NCBI GenBank assembly: GCA_001508935.1
Contig: LGFQ01000005.1
Span: 1-40,163, forward strand
Direction of reading: 5' to 3'
Length of the DNA stretch: 40,163 nt
Origin: Synergistales bacterium 54_24
GTDB lineage: Bacteria; Synergistota; Synergistia; Synergistales; Thermosynergistaceae
In this document: piece after piece, positions 1 to 12,121 of the stretch
Position numbering within the stretch: position 1 is the stretch's first letter
How the letters are laid out: the number at the start of each line of letters is the position of its first letter
The notes under the pieces: model-generated
The model's input: the letters and a program-made list of their open reading frames with translations, nothing else
Database searches by the model: none
What the model was told of the DNA's origin: nothing
Position numbers and translations under genes: made by a program

Positions 1-38
1 AAGTGCGGCTTGCTCCTTGTGAATTTCTCTTTGGCCAT
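1..38 (-). CDS. tuf: Elongation factor Tu, N-terminal 12 codons (cut by window edge)
   Basis: The reverse strand from 38 reads ATG and then MAKEKFTRSKPH, the usual start of EF-Tu, which delivers aminoacyl-tRNA to the ribosome. A good Shine-Dalgarno (GGAGGG, about 46-52) lies just upstream. The gene follows fusA by 42 bases, the standard order at the end of the str operon. Only the first codons are in the window, so identity rests on this short stretch plus position. Confidence 0.85.
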   Translation of the reverse strand, partial: MAKEKFTRSKPH

Positions 39-80
39 GTCTTTTCCCTCCTACTTGTTTTTAAACGTCCCTTTTATGGT

Positions 81-2165
81 TTACCTCGATAGGAGCTTTT
101 CTGCGAGCTCCTTTGGCACCTCTTCGTAATGGCTGAACCGCATGGAGTACACGGCGCGACCGGAGGTCATGCTGCGCAGGTCGGTAGCGTATCCAAACAT
201 TTCAGCGAGGGGCACGAGCGCCTTGATCACGCGCCCATTGCCGCGGACATCCATACTTACGACTTTTCCCCTGCGGGCCACGAGGTCTCCCATGACTTCA
301 CCGAGGTACTCCTCCGGCAACACCACCTCTACCTCCATAATCGGCTCCATCAGGACCGGATGCGCCCTCCTCATCGCCTCCTTGAATGCCATAGAAGCGG
401 CGATCCTGAAGGCCATCTCCGAGCTATCCACCTCATGATAGCTGCCGTCTATCAATTTCACCTTGACGCCGACGACGCGATAACCTCCTAACACCCCTGC
501 AGTTGCGGCCTCTTGGAGCCCTTTCTGCACAGCGGGTATGAACTCCCTCGGTATAGCTCCTCCGACGATGCGATCCTCAAAGACGAAGCCCTTTCCGTCG
601 GGCAACGGCTCCATCTCTATCACAACGTGACCATATTGGCCGCGGCCACCGCTCTGCCTGACGAACTTGCCCTCTACGGGACCGGAGGAGGTGCGTATTG
701 TCTCCGTATAAGCCACCTGGGGATTGCCGACGCGCGCGGACACGCCGAACTCCCTCTTCAGCCTGTCTTGTATGATCTCCAGGTGAAGCTCTCCCATGCC
801 GGATATGATGGTCTGTCCGGTCTCGTGATCCACGGAGACGTGAAACGTCGGGTCCTCTTCGGCCAAAGCCGAAAGCCCCTTAGAGAGTCTTTCTTGGTCG
901 GCCTTTGTAGCCGGTTCCACAGCCAACGCGATGACCGGCTCCGGAAAGGTCAGGCTTTCGAGCAATACAGGGGCCGACGGATCGCAAAGCGAATCGCCCG
1001 TCCGCGTCTCTTTAAGGCCAGGCAGAGCCACTATCATGCCAGCAGACACAGAGCCCAGATCCTCGCGCTTATCCGCCTGCATTCTGAGGATACGCCCCAC
1101 CCGCTCTCTCCTTCCAGTAGTGGCATTGAGCACGGTTACGCCGTTTTCTATGCGACCAGAATAGACGCGAGTGAAGACTAAGCGCCCCACATATGGATCG
1201 ACCATGACTTTGAAAGCTAGGGCAGCGAATGGTTCGTTTATGTCGGGTTTGCGGAAGACGGCTTCCCCCGTGTTAGGGTCAATGCCCTCCACAGGCGGAA
1301 GGTCCAGCGGTGAGGGAAGGTAATCCACCACGGCATCCAAAAGGAGTTGGACCCCCTTGTTCTTGAGGGCCGATCCGCACAAAACCGGCACTATCTTCAT
1401 GCTCGTCGCTCCCTGCTTGATAACGCTCTTAAGGAGATCCTCGGGTATCTCTTGGCCACCCAGATAAAGCTCCATAAGCTCGTCATCAAGTTCTGCCGCT
1501 GCCTCCAACATGGCATCCCTCGCAGATTTTGCCTCTTCCGCCATGGAGGCCGGTATGTCAGCGAAAATGAGCTCCAGGCCCTGTTCGTCTTTATAAAAGA
1601 CAGCCTTCATGCGCACCAAATCCACGATGCCGGTAAAAGCCCCTTCGAGTCCAATGGGTATCTGAACCGGCACGGCATTGGCACCCAAGCGCTCTCTAAG
1701 TTGCTTCACCACGGCATAGAAGTCGGCGCCCACCCTGTCGAGCTTGTTGACGAAGGCGATCCGGGGCACGCGGTAGCGATCTGCTTGCCGCCACACCGTT
1801 TCAGATTGTGGCTCCACGCCGCCTACGGCACAAAATACAGCTATGGCGCCATCCAAGACGCGGAGAGACCGCTCGACCTCCACGGTGAAATCTACGTGGC
1901 CGGGTGTATCAATAATATTGACCATATGTCCCTTCCACCAACACGTAATTGCCGCCGAGGTAATCGTTATGCCTCGTTCTCTCTCTTGTTCCATCCAGTC
2001 TGTAGTGGTTGAACCCTCGTCGACCTCTCCCATCCTGTGTTTCTGGCCTGTGTAAAAAAGTATGCGTTCTGTAGTAGTCGTCTTTCCTGCGTCTATATGA
2101 GCAGCTATGCCGATATTGCGGATGAGGCGCAAATCGACGGCATCTACTGTAGTATTTTGCGCCAT
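81..2165 (-). CDS. fusA: Translation elongation factor G (canonical copy)
   Basis: EF-G is the ribosomal translocase, a cytoplasmic GTPase. At 694 residues it has the normal length. The GTPase motifs are all canonical: P-loop AHIDAGKT near 22-29, switch I ERERGITI near 61-68, DTPGH with the activating His at about 90, and NKLD near 140-143. The domain IV tip motif HEVDSSE is present near the C-terminus. The start follows two copies of GATGGTGA, the second serving as a weak SD. It lies between rpsG and tuf as in other str operons. A second, divergent EF-G is encoded at 29861-31951, so this copy is presumably the main translocase. Confidence 0.98.
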   Translation of the reverse strand: MAQNTTVDAVDLRLIRNIGIAAHIDAGKTTTTERILFYTGQKHRMGEVDEGSTTTDWMEQERERGITITSAAITCWWKGHMVNIIDTPGHVDFTVEVERSLRVLDGAIAVFCAVGGVEPQSETVWRQADRYRVPRIAFVNKLDRVGADFYAVVKQLRERLGANAVPVQIPIGLEGAFTGIVDLVRMKAVFYKDEQGLELIFADIPASMAEEAKSARDAMLEAAAELDDELMELYLGGQEIPEDLLKSVIKQGATSMKIVPVLCGSALKNKGVQLLLDAVVDYLPSPLDLPPVEGIDPNTGEAVFRKPDINEPFAALAFKVMVDPYVGRLVFTRVYSGRIENGVTVLNATTGRRERVGRILRMQADKREDLGSVSAGMIVALPGLKETRTGDSLCDPSAPVLLESLTFPEPVIALAVEPATKADQERLSKGLSALAEEDPTFHVSVDHETGQTIISGMGELHLEIIQDRLKREFGVSARVGNPQVAYTETIRTSSGPVEGKFVRQSGGRGQYGHVVIEMEPLPDGKGFVFEDRIVGGAIPREFIPAVQKGLQEAATAGVLGGYRVVGVKVKLIDGSYHEVDSSEMAFRIAASMAFKEAMRRAHPVLMEPIMEVEVVLPEEYLGEVMGDLVARRGKVVSMDVRGNGRVIKALVPLAEMFGYATDLRSMTSGRAVYSMRFSHYEEVPKELAEKLLSR

Positions 2166-2208
2166 ATTCTCACCATCTCACCATCCAACTAAAAATAGAA
2201 ACTAACCA

Positions 2209-2679
2209 TTACCAACGATAATGAGCAAACGCGCGGTTTGCCTCCGCCATCTTATGAGTGTCTTCGCGCTTCTTGGCGGCGCCGCCCTCGCCTTTGTATG
2301 CATCGGCCAATTCCCTGGCAAGCCTCTCTTCCATCGGTATGCCCTTGCGGGCGCGGGCATACTGGATGATCCAGCGTATCGCCAAGCTCTGAGCTCTCTG
2401 CGGATCCACCTCAACCGGCACCTGATAGGTGGCGCCGCCTACCCTCCGAGGCCGCACTTCAACTATCGGCTTGACGTTCTCAAGCGCCTTTTCAAAGACC
2501 TCTTGCGGCGACACATTGAGGCGCTTCGCCGCCTTTTCGAGGGCAGCATATACAACCTTTTCCGCTTTGCTCTTGCCTCCGTCCCACATGACTGAGTTTA
2601 TCATCTTAGAGAGAGCGGCGTTTCCGTAAACTGGATCTGGATTTGCACTCCTTTTCCTTACCGATCCTTTTCGTGGCAT
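2209..2679 (-). CDS. rpsG: 30S ribosomal protein S7
   Basis: S7 nucleates assembly of the 30S head and in many bacteria represses the str operon. The 156-residue product has the family's length and typical stretches: [10 protein letters not shown] at the N-terminus, [14 protein letters not shown] in the middle, and a [20 protein letters not shown] ending. The ATG at 2679 has an SD (AGGGGGAGC) six to eight bases upstream. It lies 16 bases after rpsL and 43 bases before fusA, so the genes are almost certainly co-transcribed. I did not identify an S7-binding leader. Confidence 0.98.
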   Translation of the reverse strand: MPRKGSVRKRSANPDPVYGNAALSKMINSVMWDGGKSKAEKVVYAALEKAAKRLNVSPQEVFEKALENVKPIVEVRPRRVGGATYQVPVEVDPQRAQSLAIRWIIQYARARKGIPMEERLARELADAYKGEGGAAKKREDTHKMAEANRAFAHYRW

Positions 2680-2695
2680 TCAATGCTCCCCCTCT

Positions 2696-3067
2696 CTACT
2701 TCGGCTTACGAGCGCCGTACTTAGATCGCGCTTTTTTGCGCCCGTCGACGCCACCGCAGTCGAGGGCACCTCTAACTATGTGATAACGAACGCCAGGCAG
2801 ATCCTTGACGCGACCACCGCGTATAAGGACTACGGAGTGCTCCTGTAAGTTATGCCCGATGCCTGGAATATAAGAGGTCACCTCGATTCCGCTCGTCAAG
2901 CGAACGCGCGCAACCTTCCTGAGCGCCGAGTTGGGCTTCTTTGGCGTCACAGTATACACCCTCGTGCAGACACCCCTGCGCTGAGGGTTACCCTGAAGTG
3001 CAGGGGCCCCCGAACGGGCCTTTTTCTCCTCTCGCCCCTTGCGGACGAGCTGATTAATCGTTGGCAC
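2696..3067 (-). CDS. rpsL: 30S ribosomal protein S12
   Basis: S12 sits at the decoding centre of the small subunit. The frame is open further upstream (TTG at 3085, ATG at 3076), but those codons overlap or abut the SD AGGAGG. The GTG at 3067 lies nine bases after it and gives the classical N-terminus [12 protein letters not shown], so GTG is preferred and yields 123 residues. The streptomycin-relevant stretches [11 protein letters not shown] and [12 protein letters not shown] carry the wild-type lysines. The gene follows the L7Ae-like gene by 24 bases. Confidence 0.96.
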   Translation of the reverse strand: MPTINQLVRKGREEKKARSGAPALQGNPQRRGVCTRVYTVTPKKPNSALRKVARVRLTSGIEVTSYIPGIGHNLQEHSVVLIRGGRVKDLPGVRYHIVRGALDCGGVDGRKKARSKYGARKPK

Positions 3068-3091
3068 AGAACTCATCCTCCTCAAATATAG

Positions 3092-3340
3092 TTACGCTTT
3101 GCGAATTCCTGCTGCCGCTGTTTTACACTGTACCGCACAGGCTCTCCCTAAGAGCTTCATGGAATCAGCCCATTCCACCATAAGCGACTGCCTTTGAGCT
3201 TCTACCAATATCGGTTGCACTAACGAGGGATCCGCATCGCGTGCCAAAAACACCTTCTCGAGCTCCCCCGCCAGAAGCTTTTTATATACCTGTCTTGCCC
3301 CCACCACGCAGCGCGGTGTGGCCAGATCGCCTAAGGGCAC
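3092..3340 (-). CDS. L7Ae/YbxF-type RNA-binding ribosomal protein
   Basis: This small protein of the L7Ae/L30e/S12e/Gadd45 family resembles the YbxF-type protein found between rpoC and rpsL in Firmicutes. Family members bind kink-turn RNA. Visible features are VVGARQVYKKLLAGELEKVFLARDAD and the later VEWADSMKLLGRACAV. The frame extends to a TTG at 3406, but that TTG forms the -35 box of a promoter and has no SD. The GTG at 3340 has AGGAG seven bases upstream and gives 82 residues, the usual size. The name is from homology; the exact ribosomal role is uncertain. Confidence 0.88.
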   Translation of the reverse strand: MPLGDLATPRCVVGARQVYKKLLAGELEKVFLARDADPSLVQPILVEAQRQSLMVEWADSMKLLGRACAVQCKTAAAGIRKA

Positions 3341-3377
3341 AACAAAACTCCTTCCTCTCGCCCCATCGCACCGACGG

Positions 3378-3406
3378 ATGATAGCAACAGACTCAAGTGC
3401 TGTCAA
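3378..3406 (-). promoter_or_regulatory. Sigma-70-type promoter for the str operon
   Basis: On the reverse strand TTGACA (3406-3401) is followed by exactly 17 bases and then TATCAT (3383-3378). Transcription would begin near 3371, about 30 bases before the GTG of the L7Ae gene. It lies just downstream of the rpoC stop, so rpsL-rpsG-fusA-tuf can be transcribed independently of rpoBC as well as by read-through. Confidence 0.75.
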
Positions 3407-3422
3407 GGGCGGAAGTAAATTT

Positions 3423-6400
3423 TTAAGCTACAGAGATAACTCTTCCTTCTCGAAGCTCTCCCTCTTCTTTCCCAGGAGCCTCCCCGACTGCAGAGACCTC
3501 TATCTTACGATACGCCTCGACTCCCGTTCCGGCTGGGATCAAGTGCCCAATAATGACATTTTCTTTAAGGCCTCGCAAGAGATCGATATCGCCCCTCACG
3601 GCAGCGGAGGCCAGTGATTGAGCGGTCTGCTGGAAGGAAGCCGCGGACAAGAAGCTTTCGGTCGCCAAAGCGGCCTTGGTGACACCCAAAACCACCGGTT
3701 TCCATTGTGGCTCCTCCCTCAACCTTCGCACAAACGAAACGCGCTGTATTATGCGCTCAAGCCTCGACTGGGCGTAAATGGGGCGCAAGACCAACTCCTG
3801 AGGCTCCGCTGCCACCAACTTGTCCACGATCTCCTGGTTGATCTCTCGCCCAGCCTCTACCACTACATCTCTCAACGCGCCATACACTGGCTCGAGCAAG
3901 ACCTTTCCGTAGGCTATCTCGTTGAACAGCTCTTTGAGGATCCCCTCGCGCGAGAGCACCTTCCCTTCCACTTCTATAGCGATGATGTTCCCCTCGATGA
4001 TGCCTCTCACTATGCTCCCATCCACTATGCTGGGCGCGTCGGCCATCAGTTCACCCGAAGCGGTTATAACGCGCGACAACGGATGACCCCATATTTGAGC
4101 GATGAGATATTCTTGCATACGGTCCACCACGTTGATCACTTCAGGGGCATACCATACCTTAATCTCGGCGACATCGGCGCTGCGCAAGCTCTGGAGGACG
4201 TCCGCAGTGAGCAGCCGGTCGCGATGAGCGAGCACCTCTCCATCGACAACCACATCTGCCGCGAGATAAGCCTTATCGCAAAGAGCATCGAGGCGCTTGA
4301 CATCGCGAACTAAGATGGGCCGTTGAGATAACTGAGTAATCAAGTTCAACTGCGAAAGCCTCAAGGGCACACCGGCATCTATATGGTGCCCAACTTCATC
4401 GCCAAAGGGCTCTACCAGTTCGAGCCCTTCCATTTCCCTCCGGAAGGAGGCCTCACCCACGATCACCCGTAAGAGCCCCTCTCGGTCTTCCACGAGCAGT
4501 TCGCTAACGGCACTGCCAGGTCGCAGTATTTGGCGAAGGACATCGCGGCTTAGGTTTTCCCCTTTGAACTGCAGAGCGCCCTCGAGTCCACCGGTGCCCA
4601 TGACATCCCTCAAAACAGAACCTTCAAGCAGTTCTTCTGCCTCTGTAAGGTAGCGTTCGTTATCGCGACGGATCTCTTCGATTTCCTTACAGAGATCGTC
4701 CATCCACGCCAATTCACCCGCGACAAAGGAGCTATCGCCCTCTTCTATTATTCGAACTCTGTTTGCAGGGGCAACCTTGCGGAGTATAACCTCGATGTGC
4801 TTGTTGTTTATAGATACCCCCTGAGACCTATATTCCTCTTGGATATTGTCGAGCAAATAGCTCTGCACTGCGGAGAGGCCTTTGACCTCCAACAGCTTTT
4901 GAGGATCGACATAACCCTCCGTAAGGACCTGGCCTCGCTTTACTGCGCTTCCCTCTTCCACCACGATGCTTTGGTTGGATGGGATAGTATAAGTCGCATG
5001 CTCGCCCCCATCGCTCGAGTGAACGACGATCTTTCTCTTGCCTTCCATCTCCCTTATTTCGGCGACGATCCCATCTATCTCCGAAAGAATGGCCTCTTTC
5101 TTCGGCTTCCGCGCCTCAAAAAGCTGCTCTATGCGCGGCAAGCCTTGTGTAATATCTTCGCCCGCCATATGAACGCCACCCGTGTGGAAAGTCCTCAGCG
5201 TAAGCTGTGTGCCGGGCTCACCGATGGACTGAGCAGCCACGACGCCCACGGCCTCGCCTATAGAAACCAGCTCCTGCATCGACAAATCGAAGCCATAGCA
5301 CTTTCGGCAGATGCCATAACGGAGACCACAGGTCATAGGGCTACGGATCCACACGCCTTCGATGCCGGCCTTCTCGATCGCCTCCGCTGCCTCCTGAGAT
5401 ATGAAGTCACCCTGGGCCACGATAAGCTGTCCGGTCTTCGGATCGAAGACGTCCTTAAGGGCAGTCCTCCCGTATATCCTCTCGCTCAGCGAAATAGCGA
5501 CCTTGCCGTCCTGGACGAAGGCGCTCATGTAGATTCCATCCGTCGTCCCACAGTCATCAGCTACGATGATCAGATCTTGGCCGACGTCAACCAGACGGCG
5601 CGTGAGATAGCCTGATTTTGCGGTGCGCAGTGCCGTGTCGGCAAGCCCCTTTCTGGCACCATGGGTCGAGATGAAGTACTCGAGCATGTTCAACCCTTCG
5701 CGGAAATTGGCCGTTATCGGATAGTCTATGATGCGCCCAGAAGGATCGGCCATGAGACCTCTTATGCCGGCCATCTGTGCGAGCTGGCTCTTGCTGCCCC
5801 GTGCTCCAGACTCGACCATAAGCTTAAGCGGATTGGCATCGTCCATGTCCTCCATTATGTGATCTGCAATGCGCCTCGCCGCATCGGACCAGAGCAGCTC
5901 TTTTTGTCTCAAATATTCTTCCTCTGTGAGCACGCCCATGCCGTATTGGTTATAGAGCTCTTCTTCCTGAGCCAAGATCTCTTTGACGATCTTGTCCTTC
6001 TCGGGCGGAATGACTACGCTGTTGACGTTGAAGCTCGCGCCGGAATTGGTGGCCCATCGGAAGCCCAGAGCCTTCACGGCATCCAACATCTGCACCATCG
6101 AGGAGTGTTCGACTTTGTCGTGAGCCACCTCAAAGAGCCTGCTGATGGCCTTTTTATCGAGCCTCTCGTTGATAAAAGGCAGTTCAGCCGGCATCGCACT
6201 GTTAAACAAGACCCTTCCAGGCGACGTCTCTATCCATTCTCCATTATTCAAGAGGAACTTGATTTTGCTGTTTATATGAACTATGCCATGATCCAACGCC
6301 GAGAGGACATCGTCTGTATCCTTGAAATACATACCTTCGCCTTTGAGACCGCCCCTCATGCCGGTGAGATAGTATATACCGAGGATGATGTCTTGAGTCG

Positions 6401-8402
6401 GCGTCACAATCGGGCGCCCATGGGCAGGAGAGAGCAGGTTGTGGGCCGAAAGCATGATGACCCTTGCCTCGGACTGCGCCTCCAGGGAAAGAGGGACATG
6501 GACGGCCATCTGGTCACCATCGAAGTCTGCATTGAAAGCCGTGCACGCTAACGGATGAAGGCTGATAGCTTTCCCCTCCGTCAAGACCGGTTCAAAAGCC
6601 TGAATACTCAATCTATGAAGGGTTGGCGCTCTGTTCAGGAGCACAGGGTGATCTTTTATGATCTCCTCCAGCACGCCCCAAACTTCGTCGCTTCCCCTCT
6701 CGATCATGCGTTTGGCGCTTCTCATGTTTACGGCCAGACTGTTCTCGACTAATTTGTGCATAACGAAAGGCTTAAAGAGCTCCAGTGCCATTTGTTTTGG
6801 TAAGCCACATTGATAAATTTTCAAATTTGGACCTACGACTATTACAGAGCGACCCGAATAGTCAACCCGTTTGCCTAAGAGGTTCTGACGAAATCTCCCC
6901 TTCTTACCGCGCAAAAGATCGGTCAAGCTTTTGAGCGGCCTATTGCCCGCGCCGAGGACAGCCTTGCCGACCCTTCCGTTATCGAAAAGCGCGTCGACAG
7001 CCTCCTGAAGCATCCTCTTCTCGTTGCGTATTATGATCTCAGGAGCTTTGAGCTCTTGAAGCTTCTTCAACCTGTTGTTGCGATTTATGACGCGACGATA
7101 GAGATCGTTCAAGTCAGAGGTGGCGAATCGACCTCCATCTAATTGAACCATAGGCCGCAATTCAGGCGGTATGACAGGCAGCACTTCCAGAATCATCCAT
7201 TCGGGCTTGTTATCACTCTTCCTGAAGTCTTCGACCACTTGAAGGCGTTTTATAAGCTTGCGCTTCCTTTGTCCCGAACTTTCGGCGATCTCCTCCCTGA
7301 GGGAAGCAGCCAATTCGTCCAGATTGAGCTGCTTCAGGAAGGCCAACACGCCCTCTGCTCCTATGCCAGCTGAGAACTCCTTATCGTAGGCGCTACAGAG
7401 GCGTTCTTCACTCTCCGTTATTATGTCACCATGATCGAACGGTGAATTGCCTTTGTTTATAACGAGATAACACGCATCCTCTGCTACGATTGTCTCCTGC
7501 CTGGCGGAAAAACGCCCAGGATATTTGCTCATATAGAGTTGGTATTCGCTCGACGAGATTATGTCGCCCTTAGCGAAAGGCAGATGGACTACGGCCGTGA
7601 CGACAAAGGCCTCCTGTTTTCCAACCATAGCTCGCTCGGTCTGTGGCTCTGCTCCCTCTTCCCTGAGCTTCTCCAACCTTGAGGCAGGAATTACGCTTCC
7701 CTCTTTCGGCAATGCTCCATCATCTTCTGATGGGAGCAGGATGAAGGCTGGTTCAACCTTGAAGATCCCTTCCCCATACTCTGCCCTGTAGCGATTCACC
7801 TGCTGGGGAGAGAGCAGATCTCCCTCTTCCAAAGAGATATCGTCCACTTCGACGATGCGGTAAGCTTCTTCGGCCTTAAATTTTGGGTCGTAATGGGAGT
7901 GAATCCGCTCCTCGCACGCGGGTATCAGATCCCCGCGGTGCGCTAAGTCCACCCTGCGCCCCTCTATGACCACTTTGTAGAGGACCTCGTGTCTCCTGAC
8001 AGGGGCAAAATATACAACCCTCTCGAGATCTTTGGTGGCCGCACCCACGAGCAAGCTCAACCTGCTGGGAATACCCCGCAAATACCACAGATGGACGACC
8101 GGCGCAGCTAATTCTATATGACCCATCCGCTCTCGGCGTACACGACTATCAGTGATCTCCACACCACAGCGATCACAAACTATTCCCTTAAACTTAGGAC
8201 CTGTGCGCTTATATTTGCCACAGGCACACTCATAACTGCGAACGGGACCGAATATGCGCTCGCAAAAGAGCCCGTCCTTTTCCGGCCTCAACGTCCTGTA
8301 ATTGATCGTCTCAGGCTTTTTCACCTCACCACTCGAGAGTTCGCGAATTCTTTCGGGGCTAGCCAAGCGAATGCGGATGCCCGCTATTTCACGCTGAGCC
8401 AT
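3423..8402 (-). CDS. rpoC: DNA-directed RNA polymerase beta' subunit, with N-terminal repeat insertion
   Basis: Beta' forms the clamp and catalytic Mg site of RNA polymerase. Seen: zinc ligands C59, C61, C76, C79; the catalytic NADFDGD at 624-630; the rudder/lid region [11 protein letters not shown] near 510-520; and the second zinc region around [11 protein letters not shown]. At 1659 residues it is much longer than the Bacillus protein (about 1200). Part of the excess is an insertion at about 140-350 with repeated G-D-[IL]-[IL]-x-x-x-[EQ] units, like the barrel-sandwich-hybrid insertion known in Thermus and Thermotoga. The ATG directly abuts the rpoB stop and its SD lies within the end of rpoB, implying coupled translation. 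Confidence 0.98.
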   Translation of the reverse strand: MAQREIAGIRIRLASPERIRELSSGEVKKPETINYRTLRPEKDGLFCERIFGPVRSYECACGKYKRTGPKFKGIVCDRCGVEITDSRVRRERMGHIELAAPVVHLWYLRGIPSRLSLLVGAATKDLERVVYFAPVRRHEVLYKVVIEGRRVDLAHRGDLIPACEERIHSHYDPKFKAEEAYRIVEVDDISLEEGDLLSPQQVNRYRAEYGEGIFKVEPAFILLPSEDDGALPKEGSVIPASRLEKLREEGAEPQTERAMVGKQEAFVVTAVVHLPFAKGDIISSSEYQLYMSKYPGRFSARQETIVAEDACYLVINKGNSPFDHGDIITESEERLCSAYDKEFSAGIGAEGVLAFLKQLNLDELAASLREEIAESSGQRKRKLIKRLQVVEDFRKSDNKPEWMILEVLPVIPPELRPMVQLDGGRFATSDLNDLYRRVINRNNRLKKLQELKAPEIIIRNEKRMLQEAVDALFDNGRVGKAVLGAGNRPLKSLTDLLRGKKGRFRQNLLGKRVDYSGRSVIVVGPNLKIYQCGLPKQMALELFKPFVMHKLVENSLAVNMRSAKRMIERGSDEVWGVLEEIIKDHPVLLNRAPTLHRLSIQAFEPVLTEGKAISLHPLACTAFNADFDGDQMAVHVPLSLEAQSEARVIMLSAHNLLSPAHGRPIVTPTQDIILGIYYLTGMRGGLKGEGMYFKDTDDVLSALDHGIVHINSKIKFLLNNGEWIETSPGRVLFNSAMPAELPFINERLDKKAISRLFEVAHDKVEHSSMVQMLDAVKALGFRWATNSGASFNVNSVVIPPEKDKIVKEILAQEEELYNQYGMGVLTEEEYLRQKELLWSDAARRIADHIMEDMDDANPLKLMVESGARGSKSQLAQMAGIRGLMADPSGRIIDYPITANFREGLNMLEYFISTHGARKGLADTALRTAKSGYLTRRLVDVGQDLIIVADDCGTTDGIYMSAFVQDGKVAISLSERIYGRTALKDVFDPKTGQLIVAQGDFISQEAAEAIEKAGIEGVWIRSPMTCGLRYGICRKCYGFDLSMQELVSIGEAVGVVAAQSIGEPGTQLTLRTFHTGGVHMAGEDITQGLPRIEQLFEARKPKKEAILSEIDGIVAEIREMEGKRKIVVHSSDGGEHATYTIPSNQSIVVEEGSAVKRGQVLTEGYVDPQKLLEVKGLSAVQSYLLDNIQEEYRSQGVSINNKHIEVILRKVAPANRVRIIEEGDSSFVAGELAWMDDLCKEIEEIRRDNERYLTEAEELLEGSVLRDVMGTGGLEGALQFKGENLSRDVLRQILRPGSAVSELLVEDREGLLRVIVGEASFRREMEGLELVEPFGDEVGHHIDAGVPLRLSQLNLITQLSQRPILVRDVKRLDALCDKAYLAADVVVDGEVLAHRDRLLTADVLQSLRSADVAEIKVWYAPEVINVVDRMQEYLIAQIWGHPLSRVITASGELMADAPSIVDGSIVRGIIEGNIIAIEVEGKVLSREGILKELFNEIAYGKVLLEPVYGALRDVVVEAGREINQEIVDKLVAAEPQELVLRPIYAQSRLERIIQRVSFVRRLREEPQWKPVVLGVTKAALATESFLSAASFQQTAQSLASAAVRGDIDLLRGLKENVIIGHLIPAGTGVEAYRKIEVSAVGEAPGKEEGELREGRVISVA

Positions 8403-11400
8403 TTAGGCTTCATCCTCCTCTAAATCACCGTCTCCTTGTGAGGAGCCTCCAAATATCATGGCCTCCGTTACTTTAACCTTGCGAGAGTCGGGCCTATCTT
8501 TAACAACCTTTTCTTTCTTCCAACCGACGTCCTCCGAAACTTCCTCTACAGAAGAGGGGACCAATCTAAACTCCCTTTCTTCTTCCTCTTCAGCGACGAG
8601 ATCTCCAACCGTCCCATCGTCATACAAGACCTCCACATCCAGCGCAAGTCCTTGGAGCTCCTTGACCAACACTCGAAAGCTTTCGGGTATGCCGGGCTCG
8701 CCCAGATCCTGTCCTTTAACTATTCGCTCGTACGTCTGCAGGCGTCCTCGTATATAGTCGGATTTCACGGTCAACATTTCCCGCAGCGTATGGGCAGCGC
8801 CATAGCCTTCCAATGCCCAAACTTCCATCTCTCCAAAGCGCTGTCCTCCGAATTGAGCCTTCCCGCCCAAGGGCTGTTGTGTGATAAGGCTGTAAGGTCC
8901 AACGGAGCGGGCGTGAATCTTGTCGTCCACCAGATGGATAAGCTTGAACATATACATGTAACCCACGGTTACCTTGCCCTCCATCGGCTCTCCGGTGCGT
9001 CCGTCGTAAAGGGTGATACATCCGTCGGGCGTCATGCCAGGATACTTCTCATTCATATCTCCTATGAATTCGAAGATCTCCCTCTCGTTAGCGCCCTCAA
9101 ATACGGGCGTGGCTATGTAAACGCCCTTACAATGTGCCCCGAAACCCATGATCGTTTCCAAAACTTGACCCAAGTTCAAACGGCTCGGCACGCCGAGCGG
9201 ATTCAAAACCACGTCAACAGGAGTCCCGTCGGGCATACATGGCATATCCTCCACGGGCAGAATGCGGGAAACCACACCTTTGTTGCCATGGCGGCCGGCC
9301 ATCTTGTCGCCCACAGTGATTTTGCGAAGCTGTGCCACCGAGACTTTAACGACATCGTTGACACCAGGCGGGAGTTCATCGCCGTATTCCGCACGGGAGA
9401 GGCGCTTTATCGCTACCACTCTGCCGCCCTCGCCATGGGGTATACGAAGGGAGGTATCGCGCACCTCTCTCGCCTTTTCGCCGAATATCGCCCGTAGAAG
9501 CCTCTCCTCGGGCATCTGTTCGGACTCTCCCTTTGGAGTAACTTTACCGACTAAGATATCTCCAGCCTTCACCTCGGCTCCAATGCGAACCAAACCGTTT
9601 TCGTCCAGATTCTTGAGGGAATCTTCGCCTACATTAGGTATATCGCGGGTTATTTCCTCCGGCCCGAGCTTCGTGTCGCGCGCATCCACCTCGTATTCCT
9701 CCACATGGATGGAGGTGAAAAGATCTTCCTTCACAAGCCGTTCACTCACCAGTACGGCGTCCTCGAAGTTATACCCCTCCCAAGAGACGAAAGCCACTAA
9801 GACGTTCCTTCCCAAGGCCAATTCGCCGCGATCTATAGACTGACCGTCGGCTATTACGTCCCCGGCCGTAACGCTTTCTCCTGCCTCCACAATCGGGCGC
9901 TGGTGGATGACCGTCCCCTGATTCGACCGAGAGAACTTAACGAGGCTATAGCGATCCACCTCGCCATTCTCGGCTGTCACCTCTATGCGCGCAGCATCGA
10001 CATACGAAACTACACCAGAACGCTTCGCTATAACTGCGCAACCTGAGTCTCTCGCCACCTGAGACTCTATACCGGTTCCAACCAAAGGAGCTTCCGGCTG
10101 AATGAGTGGCACCGCTTGCCTCTGCATGTTAGAACCCATAAGGGCCCGGTTTGCGTCGTCGTTCTCTAAGAACGGTATCAGCGCCGTTGATATGGATACG
10201 ATCTGCTGCGGAGAGACATCGATAAATTGCACCTTCTCTCTGGGCACGGTGACGATGAGTCCTCTATGGCGGACGTAAACCTCTGGCTCCAAAAGGTATC
10301 CATCCTCGTCGACAGGTTCGTTGGCTCGCCCTACATAATATTCCTCTTCCTCATCGGCTGAGAGATAGACCATTTCGTCAGTCACGCGGCTGTTTACGAC
10401 TACGCGCTTAGGCGTGACCAGAAAGCCATATTCGTTCACCCTCGCGTAAACCGCTAACGAGGTGACCAAACCGATATTGGGGCCTTCCGGCGTCTCTATA
10501 GGGCAAATCCTGCCGTAGTGCGTAGGATGAACGTCCCTGGCCTCAAAGCCCGCCCTCTCGCGGCTCAACCCGCCTGGTCCGAGCGCCGAAAGGCGGCGGC
10601 GATGAGTCAATTCGGCCAATGGGTTGGTCTGGTCCATAAACTGAGAGAGCTGGCTCGACCCGAAGAACTCGCGGATGGCCGCCTGTATGGGGCGCACATT
10701 CACGAGGTCTCGCGCCGTCGCAGTCGAGAGATCGGGCACCGTGGTCATCCTATCCTTCGCTATCCGCTCCATGCGTAGCAAACCTATGCGGATCTGATTT
10801 TGAAGGAGCTCACCAACGGAACGCACGCGGCGGTTGCCGAGGTGATCTATGTCATCTTCCCGCTCGTTGCCATCTCTAAGGGCAATGAGCTTCAACACGA
10901 TGTTGACAACATCCTCCACGGTAAGGGTCCTGACCGAATCGGGGATGTCGAGTCCCAAGCGTTTGTTGAGCTTGTATCGCCCTACGCGGCCGAGGTTGTA
11001 CCGCCTCGTATCGAAGAAAAGGCCCTGGATATACTCTCTGGCGTTTTCGAGCCTGACCGGCTCATTGGGACGCATCCTGCGAAAGATCTCCAATACAGCC
11101 TCTTCTGTGTTGGTCGTGTCATCGCGCTCCAGCGTAGTGGCCAAGGAGCTATCCACATTCCACAGGCACACGCGAGTCCGTCCCATGTTCCACAAAAGCT
11201 CGAGGTGCTCCTTAGTGATTCGGTCATTTTTGGGTATGACTACCTTCCCAGTCTCGTCGATCACGGGCTCGGCCAGCAGTTTGCCCCTCACCTCTTCCTC
11301 CACGAGATCGACTTCTTCTTTCTTGGCACCGAAGAGGAGCAGGAGTTCATCGTCGTTTGGCACGCCAAAAGCTTTGAGCAGCGTCGTGGCTGGAACTTTT

Positions 11401-11990
11401 CTGCGATTGTCGATATTGACCGACAAGATCTCACCAGGTGTGAGGTCGAAATCGAGCCACGCCCCTCGGTCGGGGATGACCTTGGCCTTATAGACCTCCT
11501 GTCCCGGTGAACCCATCTCAATGCTCAAGTAGAGGCCTGGCGATCGAGAGAGCTGGCTTACGACTACGCGCTCCGTCCCGTTGACGATGAAGCTGCCCTT
11601 CTCCGTCATGACGGGGAAATCGCCTAAATATATCTCCTCTTCTTTGATCTCGCTGGTCTTGCGATTGATCAGGCGTATAGTAGCCCTGACCGGCGAAGAC
11701 CATGTCAGGTCTCGCCTGCACGCCTCTTCTTGGGAGATGGAAGGGGGGTCAATGTAATAGCTCACGAACTCGAGGGCGAACGAACCGTTGTAGCTCTCGA
11801 TAGGAAACACTTCTTCCAACAATTCCTGCAATCCTTGGGCCTTGCGCCGACCGGGATCCGCTTTGGTCTGAAAGAACCACTCGTAAGAGTTGCGCTGGAC
11901 TTCGAGCAGATCGGGCATCTCCAACCAATCGCGCGCAGGACCATAAGTTAACCTTTCTCGTCCCTTACCGCTAGGAACAAATCTGGGCAT
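8403..11990 (-). CDS. rpoB: DNA-directed RNA polymerase beta subunit
   Basis: Beta is the second large catalytic subunit of RNA polymerase. The 1195-residue product has the normal length and carries the rifampicin-pocket stretches [17 protein letters not shown] and [18 protein letters not shown], with the usual D, H and S wild-type residues. This suggests rifampicin sensitivity (inference). The C-terminal [19 protein letters not shown] block is intact. The frame is open to a TTG at 12002, but that codon touches the SD GGGAGG. The ATG at 11990, twelve bases after it, is preferred and gives [15 protein letters not shown] promoter lies at 12056-12084. The expected rplKAJL genes are not upstream; a tRNA-Leu is. 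Confidence 0.98.
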   Translation of the reverse strand: MPRFVPSGKGRERLTYGPARDWLEMPDLLEVQRNSYEWFFQTKADPGRRKAQGLQELLEEVFPIESYNGSFALEFVSYYIDPPSISQEEACRRDLTWSSPVRATIRLINRKTSEIKEEEIYLGDFPVMTEKGSFIVNGTERVVVSQLSRSPGLYLSIEMGSPGQEVYKAKVIPDRGAWLDFDLTPGEILSVNIDNRRKVPATTLLKAFGVPNDDELLLLFGAKKEEVDLVEEEVRGKLLAEPVIDETGKVVIPKNDRITKEHLELLWNMGRTRVCLWNVDSSLATTLERDDTTNTEEAVLEIFRRMRPNEPVRLENAREYIQGLFFDTRRYNLGRVGRYKLNKRLGLDIPDSVRTLTVEDVVNIVLKLIALRDGNEREDDIDHLGNRRVRSVGELLQNQIRIGLLRMERIAKDRMTTVPDLSTATARDLVNVRPIQAAIREFFGSSQLSQFMDQTNPLAELTHRRRLSALGPGGLSRERAGFEARDVHPTHYGRICPIETPEGPNIGLVTSLAVYARVNEYGFLVTPKRVVVNSRVTDEMVYLSADEEEEYYVGRANEPVDEDGYLLEPEVYVRHRGLIVTVPREKVQFIDVSPQQIVSISTALIPFLENDDANRALMGSNMQRQAVPLIQPEAPLVGTGIESQVARDSGCAVIAKRSGVVSYVDAARIEVTAENGEVDRYSLVKFSRSNQGTVIHQRPIVEAGESVTAGDVIADGQSIDRGELALGRNVLVAFVSWEGYNFEDAVLVSERLVKEDLFTSIHVEEYEVDARDTKLGPEEITRDIPNVGEDSLKNLDENGLVRIGAEVKAGDILVGKVTPKGESEQMPEERLLRAIFGEKAREVRDTSLRIPHGEGGRVVAIKRLSRAEYGDELPPGVNDVVKVSVAQLRKITVGDKMAGRHGNKGVVSRILPVEDMPCMPDGTPVDVVLNPLGVPSRLNLGQVLETIMGFGAHCKGVYIATPVFEGANEREIFEFIGDMNEKYPGMTPDGCITLYDGRTGEPMEGKVTVGYMYMFKLIHLVDDKIHARSVGPYSLITQQPLGGKAQFGGQRFGEMEVWALEGYGAAHTLREMLTVKSDYIRGRLQTYERIVKGQDLGEPGIPESFRVLVKELQGLALDVEVLYDDGTVGDLVAEEEEEREFRLVPSSVEEVSEDVGWKKEKVVKDRPDSRKVKVTEAMIFGGSSQGDGDLEEDEA

Positions 11991-12055
11991 GGGAGAAACC
12001 AACCTCCCTGTTTACTTGAGGATTTTGGGGGATCGATAAAGCACAGCAAGAGGTG

Positions 12056-12084
12056 ATAATAACACACAAACCACCTTTGGTCAA
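12056..12084 (-). promoter_or_regulatory. rpoBp: Sigma-70-type promoter for rpoBC
   Basis: On the reverse strand TTGACC (12084-12079), a 17-base spacer and TATTAT (12061-12056) form a near-consensus promoter. Transcription would start near 12049, leaving about 60 bases of leader before rpoB. The -35 box lies inside one arm of the 13-base inverted repeat at 12073-12107. Confidence 0.75.
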
Positions 12085-12107
12085 CCCCAGGTAAGTTGAC
12101 CAAAGGT
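12073..12107. repeat. Perfect 13-base inverted repeat overlapping the rpoB -35 box
   Basis: The arms ACCTTTGGTCAAC (12073-12085) and GTTGACCAAAGGT (12095-12107) are exact reverse complements around a 9-base loop. It begins 15 bases downstream of the tRNA-Leu CCA end. As RNA it could fold into a stable stem that ends or protects the tRNA transcript, although the following sequence (GGTTTGTGTG) is only a poor U-tract. As DNA it could be an operator, because the rpoB -35 box sits in its promoter-proximal arm. Which role applies cannot be decided from sequence. Confidence 0.7.
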
Positions 12108-12121
12108 TACACCTTTCTCAC

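Noticed and set aside
3618-8088. Several long open frames antisense to rpoC (for example 3618-4313, 4797-5615, 5661-6551)
   Set aside because: They lie opposite a well-conserved essential gene, show no family motifs and have no SD. They are shadows of rpoC codon usage.
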